Below are positions 1 to 12,188 of a stretch of 64,000 nucleotides of DNA, one piece after another. The notes under the pieces are model-generated. The model had not been told where the DNA came from and made no database searches. It saw only the letters and a program-made list of their open reading frames with translations. Each line of letters starts with the position of its first letter. The stretch's first letter is position 1. Position numbers and translations under genes: made by a program. Source of the stretch: Dipteris shenzhenensis (lineage: Eukaryota > Polypodiophyta > Polypodiopsida > Gleicheniales); NCBI GenBank assembly GCA_047967505.1, contig CM106540.1. One strand, 5' to 3'.

Positions 1-86
1 TAGGTTCCTCTCTGCATCTCCAGCAAGGCTTGCCCTTTCTCGGTCTGTTGCACCGCATGTTGGGGGTGGGCTCCATGAGTAGGATG
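1..86 (-). pseudogene. Possible continuation of the interrupted coding region
   Basis: With E1 and one copy of its target duplication set aside, the minus-strand frame ending in RKRFKLRTS near 5634 continues through bases 81 to 1 without a stop, reading about 27 more codons up to the window edge. The stretch is short, so chance is possible. Confidence 0.3.
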
Positions 87-806
87 TGTAAGAAAATAAT
101 ACGTCTGTGCTCAACACATAACAAGATCTCGTATGCAAGAGAGAACATAGATAGTATGGAGAATCAAAAATTTGATTACTATAGAACTGATACAATAGAT
201 GGCGCTGCCTCCCAACCGTGCGCTCCTATGAAAGGAGCTTCGATGGTGAGATGGAAACAGTAGAGGACGGAGGCTGGACGCTAAGGAATCAAGGTTGCTG
301 TAGCCAGTGATGAAATGGACTTCACGGGCTTGCTCTTATATAGCCACCAGTCGTAGTCGGTTGGGCTCAATTGGGTGATCGACCCAGTCCACCCAAAACG
401 GTCGACTAGGGGTCAGTCCCGAAATAGGCCACCTACCACACGATAGAACCGGTGCGCAAAATAGAGCAACGAACCTATGGTCACTGTTCGGCCCATAGCC
501 ATCCGGGATCATCTGGGACTCCAAACGGGCCCCGCAACCCGAGAGTGGGATGCCTCGCGAAATGCTCCGTCTACCCTCAATGCAATCAGTCAGGGGATGC
601 CTTCCCACACTTGCATGTAGCCTAGTTGGCAATGTGCCAACTCCGTTCAGCCATCAGGCCACACATGGCCCCCATCTGGTGTCCAAACCAAGACCTACCG
701 CGGATAACCGAGCTACTCAAATGCCTTCTCCTCATATGGGGGGCTTACAAGTAGAGTTAGCTGGTTCCCGCGTAGTTACATGAGAGTGGAGCATTGATAT
801 CTAACA
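87..806 (-). repeat. E1 3' LTR
   Basis: 720 bp with TG...CA ends in the minus orientation. It matches 4908-5628 along its whole length with scattered substitutions. The neighbouring bases 807-816 (ccccgcctca) give a purine-rich tract on the minus strand, where plus-strand priming would start. Confidence 0.92.
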
Positions 807-836
807 CCCCGCCTCAATGTCCACCCGCAAGTGAAC

Positions 837-3800
837 TTACTTTTTCAGTCCAATGCCAAGTCGATGAAGATGCCTCTCCAGCAAGTCTCTTCCAAGCGCC
901 TTTGTGAAGATGTCCGCACAATCCTCTGTAGTTGGACAATACACCAAGTCGACCTCTCCATCCATGATGAGCTCGCGTACAAAGTGATATTGAATCTCAA
1001 TGTGTTTTGTGCGAGTGTGGAACACAGGGTTCTTTGCAATCGCCATGCAACTCTAATTGTCACATGATAACTGCGTAGGCTTGTTCTGCACTGCACCCAT
1101 GTCCCCCAAAATCCTCCTCAACCACACTGCCTCGCAAGAAGCAAAGCATGCTGATTTGTACTCAGCCTCGATAGAAGAAAGAGCAACTGTGGGTTGCTTC
1201 TTGCTGACCCATGAGACAGCTCCAAATCCAAGTGAGAAACAGTAACCTGTCACTAATCTCCCACCGTCCACGTCTCCTACCCAATCCGAGTCACAGAATC
1301 CGGTCAAGATGTTGCCCTGGTATAGGTGATGCCATAATCAAGTGTGCCTTTGATGTATTTCAGCACCTGCATCCCTGCCTCCAATGGTTCTCTCGAGGCT
1401 TATTGGAAAACCTACTTAGTACACCAGTCGCAAAGCTGATGTCCGCCGGCCGTGTGTTGCACAAGTAAATCAAGCTACCCGCAAGCCTTCTGTACTTCGC
1501 TTCGTCCACTAGTGGTGATGAATCCTCGTTTGAGAGCTTCACGTCAACCTCCATAGGGGTACCAACTGTTGTGCACTCAGCCATGTCAAATACCTTCAAT
1601 ATCTCTCTAGCATACTTCAGCTGTGAAATGAAGATTTGTTTCGGCTCTTGCCAAACTTCAATCCCCAAACAGAAATGCATCAGTCCGAGGTCTGTCATTT
1701 CAAACTCTCTTCCTAGCAAATACTTTGTCTGCGAGATCTTCTCTTCATGGTTCCCTGTTATGACAAGGTCGTCCACATAAAGGACCACGATCATACACCT
1801 GCCTCCTTCTCTAAAGATATACAAATTTGCATCTGATGGGCTCCTCTTGAACCCATTTTGCAGAAAGTAGGCATCAATTCACTGGTACCATGCTCTTGGG
1901 GCCTGTTTCAGCTCGGAAAGTTCCTTCTTCAGTTTACAGACTTCACCTTCTAAACCAGGGATCACAAAACCTGGTGGTTGTTCCACGTATACCTCCTCCT
2001 TGAGATCTCCATTCAGAAAGGTGGATTTTAAATCCATCTGAAACATGGGCCAACTTCCTTGGGTAGCTAAAGCCAAAACACTACGAATTGTGGTTAGTCG
2101 AGCTGTGGGAGCAAAAGTATCCTGATAATCAAAACCATATACCTGTGCGAATCCTCTTGCCACGAGCTGAGCCTTGTACTTATCCAACATGCTGTTGGAC
2201 TTGTACTTGGTCTTGTACACCCACTTGGTTCCGATTACCTCGTGTTTGGGTGGTCGCTCCACAAGGTCCCAAGTATTGTTCTTCATTATGGAGCCATACT
2301 CCGACTGCATAGCCTCCATCCACCTATCATCTCCCTGTGCCTCTTCAAGACACTTGGGTTCATCAGCATGGATCACCTCTGTCATCAAAGCATAGTTGAC
2401 CAAGTGTTCCTGCGCCCTTCTTTGCTCCTCTAATCTCTTGGACCGGCGGTGTTCGGATGGTTCCTCAATGGCTGGAGGTTCTCTGCTGTCCAAAAGCTGC
2501 TTTACCCACTTCGGGAATGGCTGTTGCCATTGTGGTTCTGCAAGCTCTTCTTCATCTTCTTTATCTTGAATCCTCCCAAGCACCATTGGGGGAGTTCGGT
2601 CTGGTGTTGGTGGTGTTGCTGGATGGATATCCTGGTCCTGGTTGTCTAGGAAGGAAGCATCCTCCTCCAATTGATGCGGATATTCTGAGAAGACCACATT
2701 GCGACTTACTATTACCTTCTTGGTAACATGGTTATAGAGATGGTAACCCTTCACCTCTTCACTGTAGCCCAAGAAAATACACTTCCAGCTCTTCGGTTCC
2801 CATTTGGTCCTGTTAGCATCAGGGACATGCACAAAATAGTCACATTCAAAAACTCTGAAGTGTGTAGCTGAAGGTTTCTTACCAGAAAAGGCCTACAATG
2901 GAGTCATCCTATTCACAGCTTTCGTGTAGCTACGATTCAAAATGTAAACTGCAGTGTTACATGCTTCAGCCCAGAAAGTCTTTGGCAAATCTTTCCCTTT
3001 CATCATACTCCTGCCCATTTCATAGATGACATGCATCTTGCATTCTGCTACTCCATTTTGCTGTGATCTATGTGGCGGGGGTTTCTGCCTCTTGATCCCG
3101 TGACTTTTGTAGTAACTCTCGAATTCAGTTGATGTGAACTCTCCACCTCTATCTGATCTCAATTTCTTCACCTTCTTCCGTGTTTCTTTCTCGACCATTA
3201 CATGCCATTCCTTGAACTTACTAAAAGCCTCGTCTTTAGTCTTCAGGAAGTATATCCATATCCTTCTACTGTAGTCATCGATCAGCGTCATGAAGTAGTA
3301 GGAACCACCCAAAGCTTCCGTCTCCATCTTTTCACAGAGGTTCATGTGAACGAGCTCTAGAGGAGCCTTTGCCCTATTGGCCTCTTTATGAAAGGGCTGC
3401 CGATGCTGCTTGCCCATCATCCAAGCTTCACATACATCGGGCAGATCTGAAATTTCTGGTAGGTCTGCAATCATTCCACTTTTATGCATTTCCTTCAAAG
3501 AACTAAGGTTTAGATGACCAAACCTCTCATGGCACAGCTTAGTGTTCTTCACATCAGCTCGAGCACTGAAAGCTGAGAGTTCGTAGATGTTATTGCGCTG
3601 TGTACCTTTACCAACGACCTTTCCTTAAAGATCCAGGATCTGTGCACCATTCTTATCGAATTGAACTTTGAGGTCTCGATCCCTGATCGTAGAAATGGAC
3701 AACAAGTTCCTCGATATCTGGCACATAAAGAACATCGGACAACTGTTTTACAACTCTATCTAACTTTAGAGCAATTGTACCTTTTCCTTTTGCTGGACAT

Positions 3801-4837
3801 TTTGCATCATTGCCGACTGCTACCAGGATGTCATTCCCTACCGGCTGTAGAGAGGTATACCAATCCTTCCGACTGGTCATGTGGCACGATGCACCATTGT
3901 CAATGATCCAAGGTTCATCTGCAGGTACATGAATTGCCTCCATGCAAATCTCCTCAATTGCTACGAATAGCTCTACTGGTGCTACCTGCGTGCTATTGCT
4001 GGACTCTTTCTTTACTCCGTTCTTCTCATCTGCAATCTTCTTTCGGCACTCATTCTGCTTGTGCCCTGCCTTGTTGCAATAGAAGCACTTGATCTTCTTC
4101 TTTCTCTTTTTATCATCAGAAGAAGATGGGTTACTAGAGTTCTTACCCTTACCTTTCTTTGATCCAGCGTAGAAAGCCAAATCTTCTCCAGTCCTCGTCT
4201 TTTAACGCATCTCCTCCTCCAAAAGTATCGCACTGAAATCCTCAAAGTTGAGGGGGGGATTTCTGTTCTACGTATTCAGCACTGTAACAAGACCATTGTA
4301 CTTTGGTGAGAGAATCTGTATACACCTTTGTGCTAGATTCTCGCTGGTGATGATGATGCCAATTGCAGTCATCTGATCGTGCAGATTCTTCACCCTGGTG
4401 ATGAACTTCTCTGTCGCTTCAGACTCAAACAATTTCTCATTTGCGAGTTGAGTCTCTAAGTTCTGAATCCGCATCTGATTCATGGTCTCGTATTGATTTT
4501 TCAAGACCGTCCATGCCTCCTCTGCTGTGGTGACATGTTGAATTAAGACCATGATGGAATCACTTACACTACAGACAATAGAACATAGCGCATCTGCATT
4601 TCTTCTTATCCACACGAGAGTCTCATCCGCAATTGGTACTATCTATTGTCCTACATTGGCTGGATCTGGTCTCAGCCGTCTCGAAACCGGCCTCACGTCC
4701 ACCCTAGTAGCAGTGTCCCAAAGCTCATATGCGCTTAGGATGGTCTTCATCTTGAACTTCCAGAGTGGATAGTTAGAGCCGTCCAACTTTTCGCTTTCGC
4801 CAAATAGTGGGATTTGCAGTCTTGCGGGCTGGGCCAT
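837..4837 (-). pseudogene. E1 gag-pol remnant (Copia polyprotein)
   Basis: The minus-strand polyprotein starts at MAQPARLQIP (4837) and ends near 837. Visible parts in order: a Copia gag head (LDGSNYPLWKFKM); a CX2CX4HX4C zinc knuckle near 4080; a protease motif, here DNGAS in place of DSGAS, near 3890; the pre-integrase HERFGH segment; the integrase core with LIDDYSR and NGVAE; RT with KWVYKTKYK and YVDDLV near 1775; and RNase H with CDSDW and SSIEAEY. Several inactivating changes are visible. The first integrase Asp is Asn (VHMNLC, where E3 has VHMDLC), a pre-integrase Cys is Trp, and the frame changes or stops between about eight open segments. Known role of intact copies: capsid, protease, integrase and reverse transcriptase of a cytoplasmic virus-like particle. 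This copy should be inert. Confidence 0.9.
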
Positions 4838-4895
4838 CTCTCACAATCTGCTCGCAAACAGAAACACACTACTAAATCTTCTTGCTACAGTTCAG

Positions 4896-4907
4896 GCTCT
4901 GATACCA
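4896..4907 (-). other. E1 primer-binding site (tRNA-iMet)
   Basis: On the minus strand the 12 bases TGGTATCAGAGC directly follow the 5' LTR end. This is the standard plant Copia match to the 3' end of initiator methionine tRNA. Confidence 0.9.
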
Positions 4908-5628
4908 TGTAAGAAAACAATACAACGTCTGTGCTCAACAGATGACAGGATCTCGTACGCAAGAGAGAAGACAGATAGTATGGAGAATCAAAAATTTGAT
5001 TACTGTAGAACTGATACAATAGATGGCACTGCCTCCCAACTGTGCGCTCTTGTGAAAGAAGCTTCGATGGCAAGCTAAAAACAGTAGAGGACGGAGGCTG
5101 GATGCTAAGGAATCAGGGTTGCTGTAGCCAGTGATGAAATGGGCTTCACGGGCTTGCTCTTATATAGCCACCAGTCGTAGTCGGTTGGGCTCAATTGGGT
5201 GACCGACCCAGTCCGCCCAAAACGGTCGACTGGGGGTCGATCTCGAAATAGGCCACTGACCACACGATAGAACTGGTGTGCAAAATAGAGCAACTGACCT
5301 ATGGTCACCGTTCGGCCCACAGCCATCCGGGATCATCTGGGAATCCAAACGGGCCCCGCAACTCGAGAGTGGGCTGCCTCGAGAAATGCTCCATCTACCC
5401 TCAATGCGGTCAGTCATGGGATGCCTTCTCGCACTTGCATGTAGCCTAGTTGGCAATGTGCCAACTCTGTCTAGCCATCAGGCCACACATGGCCCCCATC
5501 TCGTTTCCAAACCAGGACCTACCAGATAACCGAGCTACTCAAATGCCTTCTCATCATATGGGGGGCTTACAAGTAGAGTTAGTTGGTTCCCGCGTAGTTA
5601 CATGAGAGTGGAGCATTGATATCTAACA
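4908..5628 (-). repeat. E1 5' LTR
   Basis: 721 bp, the partner of 87-806. On the minus strand it runs TGTTAGATATCAATGC to CTTACA and is followed at once by the primer-binding site. It contains the family's promoter-side sequence with a TATATAAGAGCAAGCC stretch around 5150-5165 on the minus strand. Confidence 0.92.
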
Positions 5629-5633
5629 TGATG

Positions 5634-6985
5634 TTCTGAGCTTGAACCGCTTTCGTGTTTTGTAATCTATTTTATCCTGTTGGAAGAGTAAAAAAACATC
5701 TGGTGAGGATCTGAAGTGCAACAGCAGTCTCTTGAGGCCCTCGTCAGTTGTGCTTTTCTGTAGGATTTGCATGTCCTTTTCCTCCAAGTGTAAGGTGAAA
5801 CCCGGTACGTTGAATAGATCTGCCATCTTGTCTCGTGTCATCTTTTGCATGTCTACATCGCGCTCCCTGGTAGTGTCTGTCTCATGATTGGGTCTTGTCC
5901 CGGGGGGACCTAGATATCTGTTGGGGAGTCGCTGTCTTTGGTGCCTTCAGACAGGGAAGCCTTGGGGGTGGCGACAACCCTATCTCCTCTACCATAACTA
6001 GAGGAGGTCATTTGCTCTTTTCCTACATCAAATACTTGTATCAACCTTAGGTGGGTAATCACATGACAATTATAGCCAACATGGATATTCCTTGCACAAC
6101 ATTAAGCTTTTAACTAAAGAATCCTTGGACATGTGTGGGACCATTAAGGTTTATCTAAGCCACTTTTGGCAAATTATCATCATCCCAAGGGATTTGAACT
6201 TTGCTGGGTGTATTAGCTCAATGCACCTGCCAAGCATAGTAGCTTTCCTTCTAAAGTTCTCAAAAGCATTAAGAAAGTCCATGCGCCTTTGAAATGTGAC
6301 ATCAGGCAATGTAGGATCATCTTCTTGAAGTCTCTTAAATGCCATAGGATGAAGAGTGATATTAGTGGCAACTGGAGTTCTTGTTTTCCTCATATCTTCA
6401 TACAATTTGAGTGCAAATGTCTTATCTAGCTTTCTTTGATTTGTGAACAACAAAGCTGGATCAATAAGCATTGTGGCCACGCTGAATTGTGAAAATCCCC
6501 AAATGTACCCCTCATCCTCTGGAGGATGTAAGTCTGCCACACTTATAGAAAAGTCTACGAGACTTGTATCTTCTTCTTGCTCCTGATCATCACTATCCAA
6601 ATTTTCACTTGGTTTTAAATAACGTGCACTTGAATGATCTGCACATGGAGTAGGAGTTATTTTGTCTCTCTTTCTAGGAATAGCTATGGAACTTGAATCT
6701 GCTCCATGATCACTCCTTGTTCCTGTAGTTGCAGCAGTCGATGGTGTAGGTACAGTTGGAGATACTATAGTTACTGCCACAGATATTGTAGTTACTAGAT
6801 TGCTAGAGATACCGTAGTTATCGCCATAGATATTGGCGGTACAACTTGAGGGCTACATGTTATAGATGGCGTACTTACTGCTGCTGAAGGTACACCACCA
6901 CCACTTGGAAATGCATCCCACATTTTTTTCAATGCTTCGAAGGCACTAAGTAATTCTTGGGATCCCAAAGGATCTTTGAATTAGC
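5634..6985 (-). pseudogene. Unrecognised decayed coding region interrupted by E1
   Basis: Three minus-strand open stretches lie in line. The first (about 6985-6810) reads QELLSAFEALKKMWDAFPSG followed by a Ser/Pro/Val-rich stretch. The second (about 6857-6151, a different frame) holds a Thr/Ser/Pro-rich part, an acidic DSDDQEQEEDTS segment and a more globular part containing KLDKTFALKLYEDMRK and RRMDFLNAFENFRRKATMLG. The third (about 5930-5634) contains GLKRLLLHFRSSPDVF. Stops lie between them, so they are either exons or decay products. The reading frame of the third stretch stays open across the E1 insertion into bases 81-1. I do not recognise the family. A transposon-borne accessory gene is as likely as a host gene. 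Confidence 0.4.
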
Positions 6986-8312
6986 ATGTGTGCAAAAGGT
7001 TTCTTTATTATAAAATATCCAATATTTCAACAAAAGCATATGTATGACATGATTTTAATATCTAATTTAGAAAGAAGCTTAAAAGTGCATGAAATTTTAG
7101 GGTAAAAATCCTAAGTGAAAGAAGGGCATTCAAATCCCCCCTTAAAATGTGCATGCTATCAAGTCTTTAAATATACACAAACCCAAATCCCACCACCCAA
7201 AGTTTTAAGAGGCATTGGCAAATACTCAATCATGCTCAATAAGAAAGTGCTATTTTGGAATGTGGAGCCATATAATGGTTGCTTCTTATGTATAAATCAT
7301 GGAACTTCATGCTCCTCAAGCAAAAGTCCAAAAAATCAAAATCTCCTTGTTTGTTAGTCTATAAAGGGATGTGTTAATATGCATATAACTCCAAGCATTA
7401 TGCACTTTGACTTTGGTTTTCCTAATTTCTTGTAGCATAAAATTCAATATAACATGTATTTCATTAATTTTGGAGTGTTGCACTCTCTAGATTCATTTTT
7501 ATGTACTTTGACTTTGGTTTTCCTACTTTCTCTTGTTTTGGTAGCATAAAATTCAATATAATAGGTATTTCATTAATTTTGGAGTGGTGCACTCTCTAGA
7601 TTCATTTATAAGTACTTTTGGATACAAATTAAAAAAGAAAACCTCTCTCCAAAAAGAGAAGTAAGCTGATTTTGTAAGTTTTTTAAAGCAAATAAAATTG
7701 AAATTATGAAATTTAGTGTAACATTTTCTAAAGACTTTCATATCCTCTTCATCCAAGCATATTATAACCATTAGGCATTAGACACTCACTTATTTAAATC
7801 TTAAAAGAGCATCATGAGAAATTTACTATAATGAAATTTTAAAAAGAGATTATGAGGCACTTAATATACTTAAAAATATTATAAATGTCTACTAATTATA
7901 TGCATTAGACCATTTGATATAATGTTTTTTAAACATCATGAGGAATTCATATAATTAAAAAAAAACATGCCCATGCTCCTCATGCATTTAGACATTAATA
8001 TAATTAGAAAACAACATCATGATACATCTCATGTAATTGAAGAAGAGCACATGAAATAAGAATATGAAAACAGGATGAAAACATGAAACATAGTTGTATT
8101 TACATTGAAAGTGTTTTTGTTTGGCCACTTTGGAATTCAAAAGTATCTTGTGCACGCATCCTCTACTTATCCAACAAAATCTAAGAGGAGGTGTTAAAGA
8201 ATGGTGTAAATTGCACCATAGTATATTAAGGGCATGGGTCACAAACCCTAGCCTTAACCCCAAGGTGTGCATATATATATCCATCATCATGTTCAGTATG
8301 ACATAGTCATTA

Positions 8313-8316
<4 letters not shown>
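6986..8316. other. AT-rich DNA without a recognised gene
   Basis: Very AT-rich with many homopolymer runs. Short open frames here lack codon structure or motifs. A tandem duplication lies at 7402-7611. Confidence 0.6.
7402..7611. repeat. Tandem duplication, ~105-bp unit, two copies
   Basis: Copy 1 (7402-7502) and copy 2 (7503-7611) both run from GCACTTTGACTTTGG or GTACTTTGACTTTGG through CATAAAATTCAATATAA to CTCTCTAGATTCATTT. Copy 2 carries a small insertion (tcttgttttgg). A third unit starts at 7612 but is not continued. Confidence 0.85.

Positions 8317-8344
<28 letters not shown>
8317..8344. repeat. (TC)14 microsatellite
   Basis: Uninterrupted TC dinucleotide run, followed by a CT-rich stretch with repeated ctcgtcaactcg words to about 8460. 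Confidence 0.95.
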
Positions 8345-8348
<4 letters not shown>

Positions 8349-9151
8349 CTCTCCCTCCTGTCAGCTTGTCTCGTCTCTCAACTCGTCTATTGTTCTCTTA
8401 GCTCGTCAACTCATTTGCTATTCTTTGTGCTCGTCAACTCGTCAACTCATCTGTCAGCGCATCTGCTTGCTCGTTGTCCCTACTCATAGAGTAACTCTCA
8501 ACCCATCGCCAAAGCTCGTTACTTCATTATGCCACCTCAAGGTCATGGTTTAGCTAGTTCGAGCAGCGGTCGCCATAGCTCCAAGCTTCAAAAGCTCAAA
8601 ACTTTAGTTGTCTCAGTCCAGCTGCTTTGAGTCCGTCTCTTCACTCTAGTTTAGCTCAATTTCACTTGACTCTTTTTTAGGTCTTTTTAGGTATTTCCAC
8701 CTTTCCTTCCTCCCACTCCAAGTTGGGTTGAGCCTCGAGTCCAACTTGGGGGTTAGCTAGAGTAGGGGGGATACACACAAGTGCAAGTCACCATGGAATT
8801 CCCCTGGGTCAAGGTATTTGAAACCCTAGCCCCCTCTTTCAAGACTTCGTATTCGACCATTGCAAAGATACCTTCCTCCTATGCAAAAGCACATCAAAGA
8901 TGGATGGCTAATATTGAACCGTAGTAGAAAATCTATTACCTACAGCAAGAGATTAGAGAGCTCAAAAGCTTTAGCTTGCAGCCGTTGGGAGAAAAGTGCA
9001 AGATATGGAGAGAAGTGGAAAGGAGGAAATTATTACAGAGGTCATACACAAATGTAACACATCTCCACGGGCACCGATATCTACCTCCATAGGTAAGCAT
9101 ATGATCACCACTCACATGAGCTTAATTAACCAAGAAATAGCTGATGATGCC
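8345..9151. other. No recognised gene
   Basis: Pyrimidine-rich sequence to about 8760, then mixed sequence. Short frames only, no motif recognised. Confidence 0.5.
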
Positions 9152-9431
9152 AGTAACAAAGTCAATAGAGTGGACCTTTAGGTGGAAGTAAAAGAGTAGG
9201 AAGCTAGAGCATGCAATAAGTCGATCTTATGCATTGGGGGATTGAAAGAAGGCTGCCTTCATGATGATGAGGAGAAAAGAATTGAGGATATAATCATATG
9301 CCTCAAGAAGTAAGTACCACAAGAAGGGATGTTTTTATCGAAGCTATGCTTATAGTAACAAAGTCAATATAGCGGACCTTTAGGTGGAAGTAAAAGAGCA
9401 GGAAGCTAGAGCATTCAATAAGACAATCTTA
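9152..9431. repeat. Dispersed direct repeat of ~78 bp beside the E2 breakpoint
   Basis: 9152-9229 (agtaacaaagtcaatagagt...) recurs at 9354-9431 with few changes. The second copy ends exactly where E2 retrotransposon sequence begins. Bases 9230-9353 between them are not recognised. Confidence 0.85.
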
Positions 9432-9439
9432 CACACAAA

Positions 9440-11389
9440 CATGCTGATTTGTACTCAACATCGGTAGAAGAAAGAGCAATTATGGGTTGCTTCTTGCTGG
9501 CCCATGACATAGCTCCAGATCCAAGTGAGAAATAGTAACCTGTCACTGATCTCCTACTGTCCACGTCTCCTGCCCAATCCGAGTCACAGAATCCGGTCAA
9601 GATGTTGCCCTTGGTATAGGTGATGCCATAATCAAGTGTGCCTTTAATGTATTTCAGCACCCGCATCCCTGCCCTCCAATGGTTCTCTCAGGGCTTATTG
9701 GAAAACCTACTTAGTACACCAGTCGCAAAGCTGATGTTCGACCGTGTGTTGCACAAGTAAATCAAACTGCCCACAAGCCTTCTGTACTTTGCTTCATCCA
9801 CTAGTGGTGATGAATCCTCATTTGAGAGCTTCATGTCAACCTCCATAGGGGTGCCAACTATCTTGCACTCAGCCATGCCTCCAGCATACTTCAGCTATGA
9901 GATGAAGATCTGTTTTGGCTCTTGCCAAACTTCAATCCCAAAATAGAAATGCATCAGTCCGAGGTCTGCTGTGATTTCAAACTCTCTTCCTAGCAACTGC
10001 TTTGTCTGCGAGATCTTCTCTTCATGGTTCCCTATTATGACAAGGTCATCCACATAAAGGATCACGATCATACACCTACCTCCTTCTCTGTAGATGTACA
10101 AATTTGCATCAGATGGGCTCCTCGTAAACCCGTTTTGCAGAAAGTAAGCATCAATCCAGTGGTACCATGCTCGTGGGGCCTGTTTCAGCCCATAAAGTGC
10201 CTTCTTTAGTTTACAGGCTTTACCTTCTGAACCGGGGATCACAAAACTTGGTGGTTGTTCCACGTATACCTCCCCCTTGAGATCTCCATTCAGAAAGGTG
10301 GATTTTACATCCATTTGAAACACAGACCAACTTCCCTGTACTGCTAAAGCCAAAACACTATGAATTGTGGTTAGTCGAGCTGTGGGAGCAAAAGTATCCT
10401 GATAATCAAAACCATGTACCTAAGCAAATCCTTTTGCCACGAGCCGAGCCTTGTACTTATCCAACGTGCCGTCAGACTTATACTTGGTCTTGTACACCCA
10501 CTTGGTGCCAATTACCTTGCGTTTTGGTGGTCGATCCAGAAGGTCCCAAGTGTTGTTCTTCATTATGGAGCCATACTCCGACTGCATAGCCTCCATCCAC
10601 CTATCATCACCTTGTGCCTCTTCAAGACACTTGGGTTCTTCAGCACGGATCAGCTCTGTCATCAAAGCGTAGTTGACCAAGTGTTCCTGTGCCCTTCTTT
10701 GCTCCTCTAATCTCTTGGACCGGTGGTGTTCGGATGGTTCCTCCTCAATGGCTGGAGGTTCTCTGCCATCCAAAAGCTGCTTTACCCACTTTGGGAATGG
10801 CCATTGCCATTGTGGTTCTGTAGGCTCTTCTTCCTCTTCTTTATCTTGAATCCTCCCAAGCACCATTGGGGGAGTTCGGTCTGCTGTTGGTGGTTGTACT
10901 AGATGGATATCCTGGTCCTGGTTATCTGGGAAGGAAGCATCCTCCTCCAATTGATGTGGCTGTTATGAGAAGACCAAATTGCGACTTGCTATTACCTTCT
11001 TGGTAATAGGATTATAGAGACGGTAACCCTTCGCCTCTTCACTATAGCCCAAGAAAATACACTTCCGGCTCTTCGGTTCCCATTTGGTCTTGTTAGCATC
11101 AGGGACATGCACAAAACAATCACATCCAAAAACTCTGAAATGTGCAACTGAAGGTTTCTTACTAGAAAAGGCCTGCAGTGGAGTCATCCCATTCACAGCC
11201 TTCATGTAGCTATGATTCAGAATGTAAACTGCCGTGTTACATGCTTCAGCCTAGAAAGTCTTTGGCAAATCTTTCCCTTTCATCATACTCCTGCCCATTT
11301 CGCAGATGACGCGCATCTTGCACTTTGCTACTTCATTTTGCTGTGGTGTATGTGGCGGGGGTTTCTGCCTCTTGATCCCGTGACTTTTG
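9440..11389 (-). pseudogene. E2 pol remnant: integrase end, RT, start of RNase H
   Basis: Reading on the minus strand from 11389 downward: the integrase C-terminal part (FRVFGCDCFVHVPDANK), an acidic linker, RT with KWVYKTKYK, QMDVKSTFLNG, LKQAPRAWY and YVDDLV (near 10055), then RNase H with TGFCDSDWAGD and ALSSTDVEY, ending at the 9432 breakpoint. Frames change at about 10955, 10410, 9890 and 9680. Non-functional. Confidence 0.88.
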
Positions 11390-12118
11390 TGTTAGATATC
11401 AATGCTCCACTCTCATGTAACTACGTGGGAACCAGCTAAGTCTACTTGTAAGCCCCCCATATGAGGAGAAGGCATTTGAGTAGCTTGGTTATCTGGTAGG
11501 TCCTAGTTTGGACACCAGATGGCAGCCATATGTAACTTGATGGCTGGACAGCTTTCGACAGAGTTGGCACACTGCCAACTAGGATACATGCAAGTGCGGG
11601 AAGGCATCCCATGACTGACCGCACTGAGGGTAGACGGTGCATTTCCCGAGGCAGCCCACTCTCGGGTTGCGGGGCCTGTTTGGAGCCCCAGATGATCTCA
11701 GATGGCCGAACAGTAATCGTAGGTTTGTTGCTCTATTTTGCACCACAGTTTTATCGTGTGTTCAGTGGCCTATTTTGGGACCGGGACCCCCAGTCGGCCG
11801 TTTTGGGTGGACTGGGTCGGTCACCCAGTTGGGTCTAACCGACTACGACTGTGGCTATATAAGAGCAAGCCTGTGAAGCCCATTATTATAACTGGCTACA
11901 ACAACCCTGATTCCTTAGCATCTAGGCTCCGCGTCCTCTACTGTTTCCAGCACACCATCGAAGCTTCTCACACAGGAGCGCACGGTTGGGAGGCAACGCC
12001 ATCTATTGTATCAGTTTTACATTAATCAAAATTTTGATTCTCCATACTATCTGCTTTTCTCTCTTGCATACGAGATCTTGTTATCTGTTGAGCAAAGACG
12101 TTGTATTGTTTTCTTACA
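11390..12118 (+). repeat. E3 5' LTR
   Basis: Starts TGTTAGATATCAATGC and ends TTTTCTTACA. A promoter-like TATATAAGAGCAAGCC lies near 11855. The primer-binding site follows immediately at 12119. Confidence 0.93.
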
Positions 12119-12130
12119 TGGTATCAAAGC
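12119..12130 (+). other. E3 primer-binding site
   Basis: TGGTATCAAAGC, one base different from the usual initiator tRNA-Met match TGGTATCAGAGC, directly after the 5' LTR. Confidence 0.85.
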
Positions 12131-12188
12131 TTGGACTCTAGTAAGAAGATTTGGTAGTGTGTTTCTGTTTGCGAGTAGATTGTGAGAG

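Larger units (their letters stand above)
87..5628 (-). mobile_element. E1: full-length, mutated Ty1/copia LTR retrotransposon
   Basis: A complete 5.54-kb element read on the minus strand. It has two ~720-bp LTRs that begin TGTTAGATATC and end CTTACA, a primer-binding site matching initiator tRNA-Met beside the 5' LTR, and a purine-rich tract beside the 3' LTR. Internal order is gag, protease, integrase, RT, RNase H, which is the Copia order. Flanking pentamers are ggatg (82-86) and tgatg (5629-5633), a target-site duplication with one mismatch. The coding region is broken by several stops and frameshifts, so the copy is not autonomous. It belongs to the same family as E2 and E3. Confidence 0.93.
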
